The notes under the pieces were generated by a model. That model searched no databases, was not told where the DNA came from, and saw only the letters and a list, made by a program, of their open reading frames with translations. The translations under genes and the position numbers were made by a program. Source: Cordylochernes scorpioides (lineage: Eukaryota; Arthropoda; Arachnida; Pseudoscorpiones; Chernetidae). Taken from it: DNA of 64,000 nucleotides. Location: assembly GCA_030710605.1 (NCBI GenBank), contig CP092882.1, positions 372,001 to 436,000 on the forward strand, read 5' to 3'. Each line of letters begins with the position of its first letter. Position 1 is the stretch's first letter. Shown one piece after another: positions 18,956 through 28,870 of the stretch.

Positions 18956-19400
18956 ACATGTGAAGGATAGAATCCTATTAAATGGGACATGAGTGATAGC
19001 TAGGTTCAAGTTGGATAAAATTGAAGCTTCCTTAATTTCTTTATTCTGAGGCTAGGATTTAGCCTGTTTGATAACTCCGAAACGAGGGTTGCTTTGAGTG
19101 TTCTAGAATTAAATATGAAGTCTTTTTACGATCACTGGAGGATGTTTTAATTATTGAATCATTTCAGAGAGAAAAGAGTGTCTTTGTATTCACTCAAATT
19201 CTCGCAATAAAAAAGAATGTGTTCAATGCTTTCATCATTATCAGATTCACAATATTTTTTATTTATTTATTTCTTGTCTCAGTTTACAGGTGTCGAGTCA
19301 CCTTGTCCTGGCTATTTACACATGGCGAGTTGGTGGAGTAGAGGTGGTTCCCCAGACAGCTGTTGAAGCATTAACTAAACGTCATGTCGTTGGGGATTTT
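18956..19400 (-). pseudogene. LINE ORF2 C-terminal fragment and 3' tail
   Basis: Minus-strand translation of about 19262-19160 gives CESDNDESIEHILFYCENLSE, the Cys/His-rich motif found at the C-terminus of jockey/R1-type LINE polymerases, soon broken by stops. The other side (19263-19400) carries AAATAAATAAATA-type sequence and a tail-like block. Fragmentary and inactive. Confidence 0.55.
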
Positions 19401-19632
19401 AATCTCCTTTATTTTGAAGAATGTATAGTTGGATTAGTTGAATTTTGTAGTTGAAGGTATAATTTCTTAATTTGATATATATCTTCTAGATCAGGTTGGT
19501 TTAAGTCCTCCTTCAGTATCTTGTTTGATTGGTTGAATGGATCTAATTCACAAGAAAGTATGGCTAGAGTAGATAAATACGGCTTTATAGCACACACACA
19601 TTGTAGTTAAATATTTATTATTTATTAACATA
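19401..19632. other. No feature recognised
   Basis: AT-rich with no recognisable end or frame. Confidence 0.25.
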
Positions 19633-20299
19633 CTAGCGGACGTACCCGGCTTCGCCCGAGGTTTTACCCGAGTAAAGGTTTGTCTAACGAACATTTGTTA
19701 AAACAATTCTCTATAAACTTATAAAGAAAAAGATATATTTTGATAATTTGAAACTCGTAAATTTGAATCTCTCGATAAAGTGAACATTTTTTCCCGGTCC
19801 CTGTGTGCCGTGTCATCCTGAATTTTGTCTTTCCTAATTTTCTACATTACAAAATCATCGTTTTATCTAGTGAACATTTTTTCCCGGTACCTTGAAAAAT
19901 ACACGATAAGTTGAATAAAATCAATATTAATTGGTTCCCTCGGTAATTGGAAGTTAAAGGAATAGTATCTTCGCCTTGAATTGTATCATTATTCTTGTCT
20001 CAAATAAATTGCCGTGTCATCCTGAGATAATCTTACTTTTGATAAATAATCTTTAAGATAACAAACTTAGTGAAAAGAAAACTTGTTATCATCGTCACAA
20101 TGGGGGCGCTGCTTGCGAGTTAAATCTACAAATCTGCAAATAACTCTAAGGATATTCAAGATATTCATGAAATTATTTTTCAAAAACCTTCCCGGTGATA
20201 TACCTAATAATATCCCAAAATTTCACGGCGATTGGATGTATGGTTTTTGAATCTATAGAGTACAGACAGACAGACAGACATTCAATTTTATATATATAA
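19633..20299 (-). mobile_element. Non-autonomous Helitron, copy 6 (rearranged)
   Basis: CTAG at 19636-19633 with CCCGGCTTCGCCCGAGG hairpin; 5' end with TATATATATAAAATTGAATG near 20300. Internal sequence includes duplicated blocks (AGTGAACATTTTTTCCCGGT occurs at 19779 and 19869), making it longer than copies 2 and 3. Confidence 0.68.
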
Positions 20300-20392
20300 A
20301 TTATCAATTTTTGATATTTATATTTTTCTACTCTGCATAATTTTATCATTGCCTCTTATGTATTTTTATAAATACTGGCAGACATTACACGT

Positions 20393-20785
20393 GTGAATCC
20401 CGAAACAGACCCTACCTGCATCCACTGTTCAGAAGAGCCAGAGACAGTTGATCATCTTCTCTTCAGCTGTCCAGCATTCCTGAGACATAGGATACAAACA
20501 GCTATCCTTCTTGGACTGACCCACCTCAATTCTATATCTATGGCCAGACTCAGCATGGAACTTCTTGGAGGCCCAGCATTCCTGAGACATAGGATACAAA
20601 CAGCTGCTTGTACTGACCCACCTCAATCCTACATCTATGGCCAAACTCAGCATGGAACTTACTGGTCAACTGGTTCAACTCAGCAATCAAAACAGGACGC
20701 GAGTAAAAGCGTTCAACACTAGTTCATACTGGTGACTTCCCAGGTAGTTGGTGTTTCTGTGTTCCCTGGGTTATAAATATCTCTC
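20393..20785 (+). pseudogene. LINE ORF2 C-terminus with 105-bp in-frame duplication and 3' UTR hairpin
   Basis: CIHCSEEPETVDHLLFSCP is a CCHC zinc motif typical of the C-terminal end of jockey/R1-type reverse transcriptases. The next ~35 residues (AFLRHRIQTAILLGL...) are repeated once in frame after 105 bp. The frame ends at 20722. A hairpin CCCAGGTAGTTGG ... TCCCTGGGTTA (about 20739-20775) follows. The same hairpin is found as a tiny insertion at 43938-43999 and inverted at about 28099-28135, so it is the element's 3' end. Confidence 0.72.
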
Positions 20786-20977
20786 TTTAAATGTTGTGAT
20801 TTGTTCTTGCCTTATATAAATTGCTGTGTCATCCTGAAGTTTTTATTTTATAATTTTCTACGTGATCCTGTGGTCACTTATGGATGTTATACTCTCAGAA
20901 AAGAATAAAGTAAAACAATTGAAACTTTTGAAATGTGGACATGAGGACTCAGAGTGCCATGGACAAATATATCATTC
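20786..20977. other. Helitron-like remnant
   Basis: TAAATTGCTGTGTCATCCTGAAG resembles the internal block of Helitron copies 2 and 3; no ends. Confidence 0.35.
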
Positions 20978-21216
20978 TTAGATGGCAGAGCGCCATCTAA
21001 AAAACGTTCATGTTATTGGTCAGGATAAGCCTAATTTGTTTCTAATATCAACACGTGACCTTTTTTATTTTAAAATTATTTTTTTTTTACATTTATTTAT
21101 ATGAAAAAACAATAGAAAAAAATAAAAGATAAGTGGGTCAGGTGTTGATATTAAAAATAAAGAAGGCATCTCCTGACCACGAGCACATGTGCTTTTTAGA
21201 TGGCAGAGCGCCATCT
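20978..21216. mobile_element. MITE family E, complete copy
   Basis: Both ends carry the palindrome TAGATGGCAGAGCGCCATCT, then CATGT and GGTCAGGATAAGCC-type arms (inverted at 21140-21195). The arms flank a poly-T/AT centre. The whole element can fold into one hairpin. Confidence 0.75.
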
Positions 21217-21228
21217 TTATTTATATAT

Positions 21229-21411
21229 ACAGTTAAACCTGTCTATAGCGCCCTCTCTAAATAGCGCCTCCCTCTCTATAGAGCCCGATTTTAAACATTA
21301 AAATGTAAAAAAATTACATTTAAAGTGACCTGTTTATAGCCCCCCCCCCCCTCTCTATAGCACCCTATATCGGTGAGTCCCAAGAGGGGGAGCTATAGAC
21401 AGGTTTTACTT
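21229..21411. mobile_element. Tigger/pogo-like MITE (family T3)
   Basis: Begins CAGTTAAACCTGTCTATAGC after TA and ends GAGCTATAGACAGGTTTTACT in inverse. Repeats of the TATAGCGCC type lie inside, as in Tigger-type elements. No coding. Confidence 0.6.
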
Positions 21412-21810
21412 TTTTTCGTTTTTCTCTCTCTGGATTATCATACAAATCTGTGTATACGACTAAATGCCTTAAATAGGGGTTACCTGTACTAGGGGTGTTC
21501 CAATAGTAATGCCTGTTTGCCCATAACTCGAATAATATTTGACCTATTTTATTTAAATTTTAATATGTTATTAAGTAAAGCCTTATATATAATAATTGTA
21601 CATTTTGTTTTAAGATATACTGTTGTGTATGTAAAGTAGATGAAGATTATTTGCATTCTTTAAAGCCTCAATATGTAAAAATATATGTGTATATAAATTG
21701 AACATTTGTTTTTGGCCGAACGGAAGAATAAAAGCAAAATAAAAAGTCATGGTCAAGTTTGAGTTATTGTACGTCTAATTATGACACAACATGCATCTTA
21801 AGTAAAAGTA
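21412..21810. other. No gene seen
   Basis: AT-rich. The stretch GAATAATATTTGACCTATTTT near 21522 could be the mariner 5' flank of the fragment that follows. Confidence 0.3.
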
Positions 21811-21883
21811 TGGAATCAAGACAGAAACAAAGAGCCGTTATTGAATTTTCTGGCAATGGAGGGTTGTTCAGCTTCAGAGATTC

Positions 21884-22287
21884 ACCAGAGACTGATAAAG
21901 AACCAGAAACTCCGCCTTTGCTGGTCCCAAGCCCGGTGAAAAAGGAGGAAGGGGAGCAGTAACAAGCTCACTAAAAAATCTGGACTCAGCTGGCCCGGCT
22001 GATATTACCCTGTAAGGGCTCCTAATCCAGGTATACAGGATGAGCAGTGTTTGCACTCCATGTCAGGAGCAGCTGCACATGGCGTCTGTTCCTCATGTCA
22101 GAGGCGGCCATTTCTTTTGGAGCTTAGTCGGCCTGCCACTGAGTAGTGCTCCCAGTCTTAATGACAAAGGCAGACATATTCTACTTCACCCAGTCATGAT
22201 GGTTGTCAAACAGACACCATCAAGGGTCACAACTTGATACCCTAATATGATTAAGTGGAGATAAAAAAGAAGAAGACCAGAGACTGA
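21884..22287 (+). mobile_element. LINE 3' end (family L1a) with 12-bp target duplication
   Basis: ACCAGAGACTGA flanks the insert at 21884-21895 and 22276-22287. The insert contains CCTTTGCTGGTCCCAAGCCC, CAGCTGGCCCGGCTGAT, GTCAGAGGCGGCCATTTC and CAGTCATGATGGTTGTCAAA, and ends in a GAAGAAG tail. It begins within a few bases of where the copy at 52596 begins, so either truncation has a preferred site or this is a SINE-like unit. Confidence 0.8.
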
Positions 22288-22462
22288 AAAATATATACAA
22301 AGAAGTCACAATTCATGTAATGATGAGAAGTTGGAAGAAAGATTCCGAAGTGATGAGACTTCTTTGGATGACAAACCACGTAGTGGGAGGCCATCAACAG
22401 CAACCAATCCTGAAAACGAAGACAAAGTTGATAACCTTATCCGTCATGATTGAAGAATAACT

Positions 22463-22608
22463 ATCAGAGAGTTATAGATGAGAAATTTGCCGGGAGGAAA
22501 TTGATCTATAGAAGCATATGGCTTCTCCCGTCAAAATATATATGACGTCAAGTTTTGACGTTTATTTTGACGGGAGAGGTGCCCTATGCTTCTATGGATC
22601 AGAGAGTT
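22463..22608. mobile_element. MITE family H (CTCCCGTCAAAAT hairpin), copy 1, 11-bp direct repeats
   Basis: ATCAGAGAGTT lies at 22463-22473 and 22598-22608. The inner palindrome pairs ATAGAAGCATATGGCTTCTC with its inverse and has CCCGTCAAAATA / TATTTTGACGGG near the centre. It disrupts the mariner transposase frame, which supplies the pre-insertion sequence and confirms the duplication. Confidence 0.8.
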
Positions 22609-22640
22609 GTGTAATAAACTAATTGTTGGATCTAATGTAC

Positions 22641-23340
22641 AATAGAAACAATGATTGAACATTTATTAGTAATGTTTGCCAACTTCATGTGTTGTAAGAT
22701 AAAAAGGTTACTTTCAGAATATACATTAAGGAATGCTATTTTTTTTAAACAGATTAACACTGCTATTAGAAATTTTATTTAAAAAATAATAATAATTTTG
22801 TCACAAGAGTGATCAGTGAAAAAAAAAGACTTATCATCATCACAGAATAAAAAACAACAACAAAGAAAAGAAACAAAAGGAAAGGATTGTTGTTTTGTTA
22901 TTTAAAAAATATAGATATATTTTTTGTAAAATGGTAATAATTTTGTGTTAATAAGCTATATTTAAATAAAAAATATGCTGATTAAGTTGGGTAAGTAAGT
23001 TTTAATATTTTAAATACATAAGACAATAGTAATTTTGGTAAACTAATACAATACAAATATTGAATACATGACAATTTAAATAATCATTTTTTATTGTGAG
23101 AAAGATTGAATAATTATATTTTAATATTTTATTTTTAATAAAAGTGTGTTATAAATACAGACAAATCTATCTTGGGAGTTTCCATTTTGGTTTTAAGCAT
23201 TTTGATTTGAATAAAATTGGTTAAAATAAACTCTTAAAACTTATTTGCAAAAAAAAACTCGATTATACAATTATAATATGTTTACAATTATATATAATTG
23301 TTAGCTGTGTATATATACTGAATGTAAAATTTAAGTCAAA
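22641..23340. other. AT-rich interval without recognisable features
   Basis: A/T homopolymers and low-complexity sequence. The segments 23220-23285 and 23715-23765 share AAAACTTATTTGCAAAA and a following ACAATTATAATATATTT-like stretch, a weak direct repeat either side of the candidate exon at 23491. Confidence 0.4.
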
Positions 23341-23490
23341 GATAGTTCTTTCATTGGCCTTGTAGAACGAGAGTGTTGTACGCGTGCTCGCATGCTTTAG
23401 TGCAAAACACAAACATCCTCGATAAAGAGAGGCGAGTTGCCGCTCGAAATATTGGAACAATAAAATAATTATAATACACAGAGTAACAAA
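23341..23490 (+). promoter_or_regulatory. Possible promoter and 5' UTR of the exon at 23491
   Basis: An inverted CCAAT box (CATTGGCC, about 23352-23359) is followed by a short CpG-richer stretch (GTACGCGTGCTCGCATGC, AGGCGAGTTGCCGCTCG) that stands out in the AT-rich surroundings. Then comes an AT-rich leader running into ACAAAATGG. Not repeated elsewhere in the window. Confidence 0.38.
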
Positions 23491-23526
23491 ATGGCTATAG
23501 ATGAGACTGAGTTTGAAAAGGAACTT
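23491..23526 (+). CDS. Candidate first coding exon of a host gene (12 codons)
   Basis: ATG at 23491 in a good context (AACAAAATGGC) opens MAIDETEFEKEL, ending exactly at a consensus donor CTT|GTATGT (23527-23532). The frame stops two codons into the putative intron, as expected of intron sequence. The product begins with an acidic, probably helical segment. I do not recognise the gene and could not find exon 2. The surrounding ~350 bp is not a repeat I know. Too short for certainty. Confidence 0.35.
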
Positions 23527-24297
23527 GTATGTATATAATGTTTATTGTTTTCGTTGTTTTCACGTATAAACATATACCAAGATTTGTTTCATATAATTAC
23601 TATTAATAATAAATAATATGTAAAGTTAAATTGGTTACGGATTCAACCTTCATACTCACTTTAATTACATAACACTTTCAAGATGAAATTGAATAAAATT
23701 GGCTAAAATAAACCTAAAACTTATTCTTATTTGCAAAATCGATGATACAATTATAATATATTTTACCTATTTAGCCGTTAGAGGTTTAAACATTTAGATG
23801 AATGTGATTGAGTGTCTTAATGAAAGTCTTTGTGTATGGCTAAATGTCTTAATAAAGGCATTGATTGATGGATTTCTAGTTTTGTTGACGTCTTTCACCA
23901 TGGATGGTGACTTGCAAGAGACTGTTGCACTCCTCGTACCAATTCTGTTTTAATCACCTTCCCTTGTTCCAGAACAAGGTCCTCATTGGATGAAGAAACA
24001 TCTTCACTACACAATATTATAGCGAAGTATTTTTATTTATTATTTTCAATAACGGATTATCAATTACGATATTTACTTTGTAAACGTCTCTCATTCCTTA
24101 TCTTTTGTTTATCATTTATAGTTTGTTCTTGTCTTAAATAGATTTTGAGGCTCAAAAATAATTTATTTTGGCTGGGCAGCCACGTAAATAAAGATATTTT
24201 CTCTGAAATAGATTGCTGTTTCATCCTGAAGTTTTTGTCTTCCCTAATTTTCCATGTGGCAATATATTTTGATAGAAATACAAATACACAAAGCCTT
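23527..24297. other. Possible intron; contains Helitron remnant
   Basis: About 24105-24265 resembles the inner part of the Helitrons (TTGTTCTTGTCTTAAATAGA, CATCCTGAAGTTTTTGTCTT). Two TGTCTTAATAAAGG-type phrases near 23815-23865 match LINE family K tails. No exon recognised. Confidence 0.4.
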
Positions 24298-24476
24298 TCT
24301 GGTTCAAATCACATTAATAGGTACCGCTCAGCAAGAGCAACCTAGTTCATGATAATTGAAACAGTGAATAATATATGTGAAGGTTATTCACATATTAAAC
24401 AATTTTTAACGCGGGATTCAATCCCGGTTCATGACTGTCGGGAGTCGAGCGTGTTACCCTTTCATCCACAGACTTA
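24298..24476 (-). mobile_element. SINE2 (tRNA-derived)
   Basis: On the minus strand, a tRNA-like head with a type II-like A-box region (GTGGATGAAAGGGTAAC) and B-box CCGGGATTGAATCCCG leads into a body ending at TAGGTTGCTCTTGCTGAGCG. Other copies at 44583-45090, 54729-54911 and 56784. Confidence 0.7.
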
Positions 24477-24489
24477 CAAAGCCTTTAGT

Positions 24490-24665
24490 GTGTTAATCAA
24501 TGTCCCTGGATACTTTTATGTTTCGTTCATCATTACTCTTCATAATTCACCCTTTCATACCTCATCCAAAAAGGTTAGAAATAGTCAATATTTCACCTTG
24601 AAATGAATTTTGATTTTTTTATTGAAAAGAAACTCATGCGGTGTAACTTCAAGTGTTGTTTTACA
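24490..24665 (+). mobile_element. SINE3, headless copy
   Basis: Starts at TGTCCCTGGATACTTTTATG, the end of the SINE3 head, and continues with CATCATTACTCTTCATAATT and GAAAAGAAACTCATGCGGTG. Lacks the tRNA promoter. Confidence 0.6.
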
Positions 24666-24732
24666 AAAAGCCTTTATTAAGACACCAGTCAAATTCTCTT
24701 CTCTTATTACTGGCTTGCAACGATATCCTCAC

Positions 24733-24969
24733 AATGATCAATCATCATCATACCAATATCAATCATCATCATACCAATATCAATCATCATCATACCAATA
24801 TTAATAATCATCATACCAATATTAATCATCATCATACCAATATCAATCATCATCATACCAATATCAATCATCATCATACCAATATCAATCATCATCATAC
24901 CAATATCAATCATCATCATACCAATATCAATCATCATCATACCAATATCAATCATCATCATACCAATAT
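24733..24969. repeat. 21-bp tandem repeat, about 11 copies
   Basis: Unit AATCATCATCATACCAATATC. Copies are near-identical except for two TTAATA variants. The length is a multiple of three, hence spurious His-rich and Met-rich frames. It abuts a family C hairpin arm (TTTTTCATCGCAGTAAGG) at 24970, so it may have expanded inside a MITE. Confidence 0.92.
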
Positions 24970-25080
24970 TTTTTTCATCGCAGTAAGGATAGTAGAAGTT
25001 TGTTTTATATGTGAAAGAAACAGACGTGCTTTAATTCTTCCATTTATTATATATTGATAGAGCTGTGTGATCAGAAGAGC
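24970..25080 (+). mobile_element. MITE family C, right arm
   Basis: TTTTTCATCGCAGTAAGGAT, AGTAGAAGTTTGTTTTATAT and a GTGCTTTAATTCTTCCATTT stretch define the right arm; the left arm is replaced by the 21-bp array. Confidence 0.62.
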
Positions 25081-25249
25081 TTAAATTGACTTGTTCCATT
25101 ATATGTATGTTCCATATGTAAATACCTGTTTTCTTTCCTCTTTTCGCTATCCACTTCTCCCATCCATATTTCCAAAATTTTGTTTTCTTATTTTCCATAG
25201 GATTATTCAAATAATAATCTGTATATATTTACCATGTGTATATAATCCT

Positions 25250-25366
25250 TCTCCATTTTTACCCTTTTGTATATTTCCCACTTTCATAGGTTTCTCCGTC
25301 TTGTAACCCCAAGGAGAATCCTCTTTAAGACCTGTGTGTCTTAATAAAGGTTTGTGTGTGTGTGTA
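25250..25366 (+). mobile_element. LINE family K 3' end with (TG)n tail
   Basis: ATATTTCCCACTTTCATAGG, CCCCAAGGAGAATCCTCTTT and GTGTGTCTTAATAAAGG precede a TG run. Same layout at 30085-30171 and 36275-36378, so the TG repeat is part of the element's tail and not random microsatellite. Confidence 0.6.
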
Positions 25367-25526
25367 TAAATTGATAGAACGTTATCGCCTTATAATTAAT
25401 CACCATCATGTATTTGAGGAGAAAACAATAAATAAAAGTTATTTTTCCTACTTACTGCTTTGTAAAAGTTATATAGGGACTGATCAATCATTCGATTTGT
25501 GTGTTGTTATGTGTGTATGTGATATG

Positions 25527-25788
25527 ATGGTTAAAATACCTTGCCCTCTGACTAATCAAATTGTATGCAAATACTTTGAAACATTACCAAATTGTCTTTG
25601 TGTATATACTCAATCTTATGAGAACTTTGTTAAGTTTAGAAATATTTGTACAGTAATTTACAAAACACTACTAATCCATCGTGTAAATAATTAATCATAT
25701 ATATGTAAATAATACTAGCACAGCACAATAGTTCTTTGGACTTCGTGCTTTTGTAACAATAAATAAATAAATGGTTAAAATACCTTGC
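25527..25788 (+). mobile_element. 5'-truncated LINE copy with 18-bp target duplication
   Basis: ATGGTTAAAATACCTTGC occurs at 25527-25544 and 25771-25788. The 226-bp insert ends with TTCGTGCTTTTGTAACAATA and an AATAAATAAATAA tail directly before the second repeat. This is a textbook target-primed reverse transcription product. Confidence 0.9.
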
Positions 25789-26238
25789 ATTGAGGTAAGT
25801 TACCAGTTACACAAACAAGACACGCTATATTCGATCTGGATAATTGCGCGTGAAACTATTTACAATAATTCATATTGCAGTAGAGTAGGTAACAGAATTG
25901 TCAAAATAAAATAAAAAATTAAGAAAAAAGAGCATTGAATAAACATATACTTTAAACAAATAAGCAACAACATAAGCAGATAGAAGAAATCGCAAGGTAG
26001 TTATTTACAGTATGTTAAGCAATGATGGAAGTTGATGAAGTTATCAGTAATAATTAGTATCGTGGAGAGAGAAAGTTGATCAAGTTGAGCTATTTACAAT
26101 GTTAAGTTATGTTCTAAAGTAACTTATTAATTATTTACATTGATGTAAATCAAGTTGCATAGTAGTGTAGTTCCTCAAGCTGCATGAAGCTGTCTATTTA
26201 TAATAAAAAGTCTGAAGAACCTATTAAATTTCGGATAT

Positions 26239-26520
26239 TAGGCGTACAAATAAGTTTTGAGGGATTTATTTTTATAAATTCGAAGCTTTATTCAGAGAAA
26301 TCAGTACAATATATTTCATTCAAAGTATTGTCCATCTTTAGCTACGACTTTTTCCCATCTTTCAGGCAGCATACGGATTCCGTGTCGAAAAAAATCCTCG
26401 TCTTTTGAGGCGATCCAAACATCGACCCAATTTTTCGCCTCTTCGTAAGAAGTAAAGTGCTGCTCGGCCAGGCCATGTGTCATCGAACGGAACATGGAGC
26501 AATGTCAGGTGAATACGGTG
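26239..26520 (-). pseudogene. Mariner transposase C-terminal fragment
   Basis: The minus strand reads YSPDIAP, a short deletion with frameshift, then SMTHGLAEQHFTSYEEAKNW and LPERWEKVVAKDGQYFE with stop TGA at 26316-26318. The terminus TACAAATAAGTTTTGAGGG lies at about 26246-26264. YSPDIAP and WEKVV..DGQYFE are diagnostic of the mariner C-terminal half. A different mariner lineage from the one at 1830. The N-terminal half is absent. Confidence 0.82.
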
Positions 26521-26714
26521 TTATTTGTATATTGAAGTATGTTGGCTGTCGTTTACTTTTGAGAAGAAGGTCTCATCACTAATATATACTGGCATTCAAA
26601 GATATAATGAGATATTTTAATTTCTATTTTTTCTTTGCACAAAGATGGTATATTGTATCCACCTCACTGAAAAGATTTTGGTGTAGTTTTCCTGAAAATA
26701 GGAATGGAGTATTT

Positions 26715-26810
26715 ATTCTATTATTATTTATTTATTTATTTCAATTCAAAACGCTATGTCCCCCTAGGGACACTTGCGCTAAATGTACATACAAATATAA
26801 CAAAGAAAAT
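26715..26810 (-). mobile_element. LINE tail with (AAAT)n, copy 1
   Basis: On the minus strand AAGTGTCCCTAGGGGGACAT and AGCGTTTTGAATTGAAATAA run into repeated AAATA. The same tail lies at 29434-29530. Confidence 0.6.
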
Positions 26811-27145
26811 ATTCAACATGGAAAGATACACAGAAAGTAACTTAGAAAGATTCATAAATATTATTTACATATAGAGATATTCTTTGAATTTTATTTACAG
26901 TATGTAAAGCAATTATGGAAGTTGATTTAATGAAGTTATCTGTAATAATTAGTATCGTGGAGAGAGAAAGTTGATCAAGTTGAGCAAGTTGTTGCTTATT
27001 TGTTTAATGGATATGTTTATTCAATGCTCTTTTTCTTAATTGTTTCTGTTTGATAATTCTGTTACCTACTCTACTACAATTATTGTAAATAGTTTCACGC
27101 GCAATTATCCAGATCGGATATAGCGTGTCTTATTCTCTGTTGTGA

Positions 27146-27440
27146 AATATAAAACGTTTTAGTATTGATGGAACCTTGGAAACGTTCATCTCCGGGTCGT
27201 AAATAAGATGTGAGAGAATTGTCATCGCAATAAAATAAACTTTGGGTTGACCTTTTACCTCAGCAAGTCATTCTGGAAGATATTCGGTCTAATTGTTCTA
27301 CCAGGATTGATGGCTGTAGATTGTCGACATTGAATTATTTACAGAGTATTGCTACATTGGGTTTGTCGAACTTGGTTTTTATCTTTCTTTGTATCGTACA
27401 CGCTTCGCGAGAGCAGGTTTTTTCAATATCCAAAACAATT
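27146..27440. other. Unassigned interval
   Basis: Somewhat higher complexity than its neighbours but no sustained open frame on either strand. Confidence 0.3.
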
Positions 27441-27449
27441 ATGAATATT

Positions 27450-27735
27450 ATCATGCATTAGCGCGCCATCTGTTATCAAAATTCGAAACTATTATAGACG
27501 CGTTTGATTATTTTGAAAATTAAACAATTTCTACTGTCCTTATTGCAATGGAAAAATTAATGGGAGAGCCTGGCTCATCAGTGATGAACACTCCCAGCGG
27601 TTTCGCCAGGATTCACCACTAATGAGCCAGGCCCTCCCATTCATTTTTTCCATTGCAGTAAGGGCAGTAGAAATTGTTTAATTTTTAAAAGAATCATACG
27701 TATCTATAATAGTTTCGAATTAAGAATGTAAATAA
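27450..27735. mobile_element. MITE family C, copy 3
   Basis: Long inverted arms: TTCGAAACTATTATAGACGC on the left pairs with CGTATCTATAATAGTTTCGAA on the right. The core is TTTCTACTGTCCTTATTGCA and its inverse. The centre has CAGCGGTTTCGCCAGGATTC flanked by inverted GAGCCAGGC sequences. Confidence 0.78.
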
Positions 27736-27842
27736 TGGAGAAATTAACTTTTATAGTAGAAAATTATAGTACAATAGTGAAATTGTACTGTGGGAACAGA
27801 TGGATTAATTAAGAAAAAAGCATCTTCTGATTGTAAAACTAA

Positions 27843-28235
27843 AAGTTGCTGATAGCTTGCGCCATCTATCGGAATAAATATATCAACTAACTTAGAAAAA
27901 TTCAAGGACTCTTACTGGTAAATTATAAAGCTGGACAACACGTAATGTAAGATGAGTTTCTTTTAAGAGAATTAAGAGAATTAAGAGAATTCTCTTAAAA
28001 GAAACTCATCTTACTTTACGTGTTGTCCAGCTTTATATCAACTAACGTTGATTTAAAAAAATATATTCCAGGATTAATAAGAGAAAGAAAATAGAGATAA
28101 CCCGGGCTCCTGGAGCACAAATCGCCAACTACCCGGACTGTACAGCAGTCTAAATATATTTGATCAACTCTGAAATCAACGTTTAGTTGATATTTATTCC
28201 GATAGATGGCGCAAACCATCAGCAACTTTCAGTTG
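27843..28235. mobile_element. MITE family F with a nested palindrome flanked by 12-bp repeats
   Basis: Outer ends carry GCCATCTATCGGAATAAATA and its inverse (28185-28215). Inside, ATATCAACTAAC occurs at 27880-27891 and 28035-28046. Between them is a hairpin built on CTGGACAACACGTAATGTAAG / its inverse around a triple GAGAATTAA repeat (27967-27996). Around 28099-28135 a minus-strand copy of the LINE 3' hairpin (CCGGGTAGTTGGCG) is also present. Confidence 0.68.
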
Positions 28236-28409
28236 ATTGATCAGGAGAAGTCTTTTTCTTATTTTATAGTTTATTAAGTTTATTAATTTGTTGTCTTTCT
28301 TGTAGATGGCGATCCCGTGGTTCCTCTTCTGAAATAAACCCATTCTCATCAAGTAAAACAAGCATGGTGCAACAATATTATATATGCGCATATTCCTTTT
28401 TTCTTGGGA

Positions 28410-28870
28410 GCTTCAGTAGAGAGAGAGAGAGAGAGAGAGATTGAGATTGAAACTGATTTATTACAATGTACATGTCATAATATATACTCTTCCAGGAATA
28501 ATAAAGCAAATCTAGAGCCAACCCAGAGAGAGATGGGATGTAAAGTCCGGTCACTTGAGACACCAGCGACATTCCAAGGGGCGACCACTGGGGCCCGTCC
28601 GTTAACACGTTGGGACTTTTAAGACAGTTGGGGATTGTGTGCGATATGAACGGCCGCCCGGCTGTGTCGGGCTCGGCTCTCCCTCTCCATCCCGAGGCAA
28701 TGAATTTGACCAGCGTGGCGAAGGCTACCATCTACAAGTACCATCTTGGTCTTGAGTTGGGACCTGCCCACTCTGTGGGAAAGAACTCTCGCAGTCCATC
28801 GGTGGCGGAGTCTTTCCCGCGGTGGGCGCCACCAATGAAGACCTTGTATATATATTTATATATATAAATG
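28410..28870 (+). pseudogene. GC-rich coding fragment of unknown element (C-terminus of ORF2?)
   Basis: Markedly GC-richer than everything around it. The plus-strand frame from about 28582 reads GDHWGPSVNTLGLLRQLGIV, then GRPAVSGSALPLHPEAMN, then LTSVAKATIYKYHLGLELGP, ending at 28865. Upstream a frameshift separates it from ETPATFQGATTGARPL. The LTSVAKATIYKY block matches the minus-strand fragment at 11956-12111. The protein is not recognised. A GA microsatellite (about 28419-28441) marks the left edge. Confidence 0.45.

Larger units (their letters stand above)
21811..22640 (+). pseudogene. Mariner transposase N-terminus, split by a LINE and a MITE
   Basis: Three blocks belong to one mariner frame: MESRQKQRAVIEF then, after a +1 shift, LAMEGCSASEIHQRL (21811-21895); EERFRSDETSLDDKPRSGRP and on to RRITIREL (about 22288-22473); and a short continuation after 22609. 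The RSGRP linker and the two HTH regions identify the family. The 380-bp insert 21896-22275 is a LINE tail; 22474-22597 is a palindromic MITE. No catalytic domain remains. Confidence 0.78.
25812..27145. repeat. Region bounded by inverted family J arms
   Basis: The left arm (25812-25985) and right arm (about 26995-27145) are inverted copies: ATTATCCAGATCGGATATAG appears forward on the right and reversed on the left. A direct repeat (TTGATCAAGTTGAGC and ~85 bp before it) lies inside both arms in the same orientation (26003-26090 and 26892-26988). Inside are a mariner fragment and a LINE tail. Could be a large non-autonomous element or a recombined locus. Confidence 0.6.

Noticed and set aside
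24653..25057. His-rich or Met-rich repeat protein (NHHHTNI / MMMIDIG)
   Set aside because: Pure translation of the 21-bp tandem repeat on either strand; its end runs into a MITE arm.
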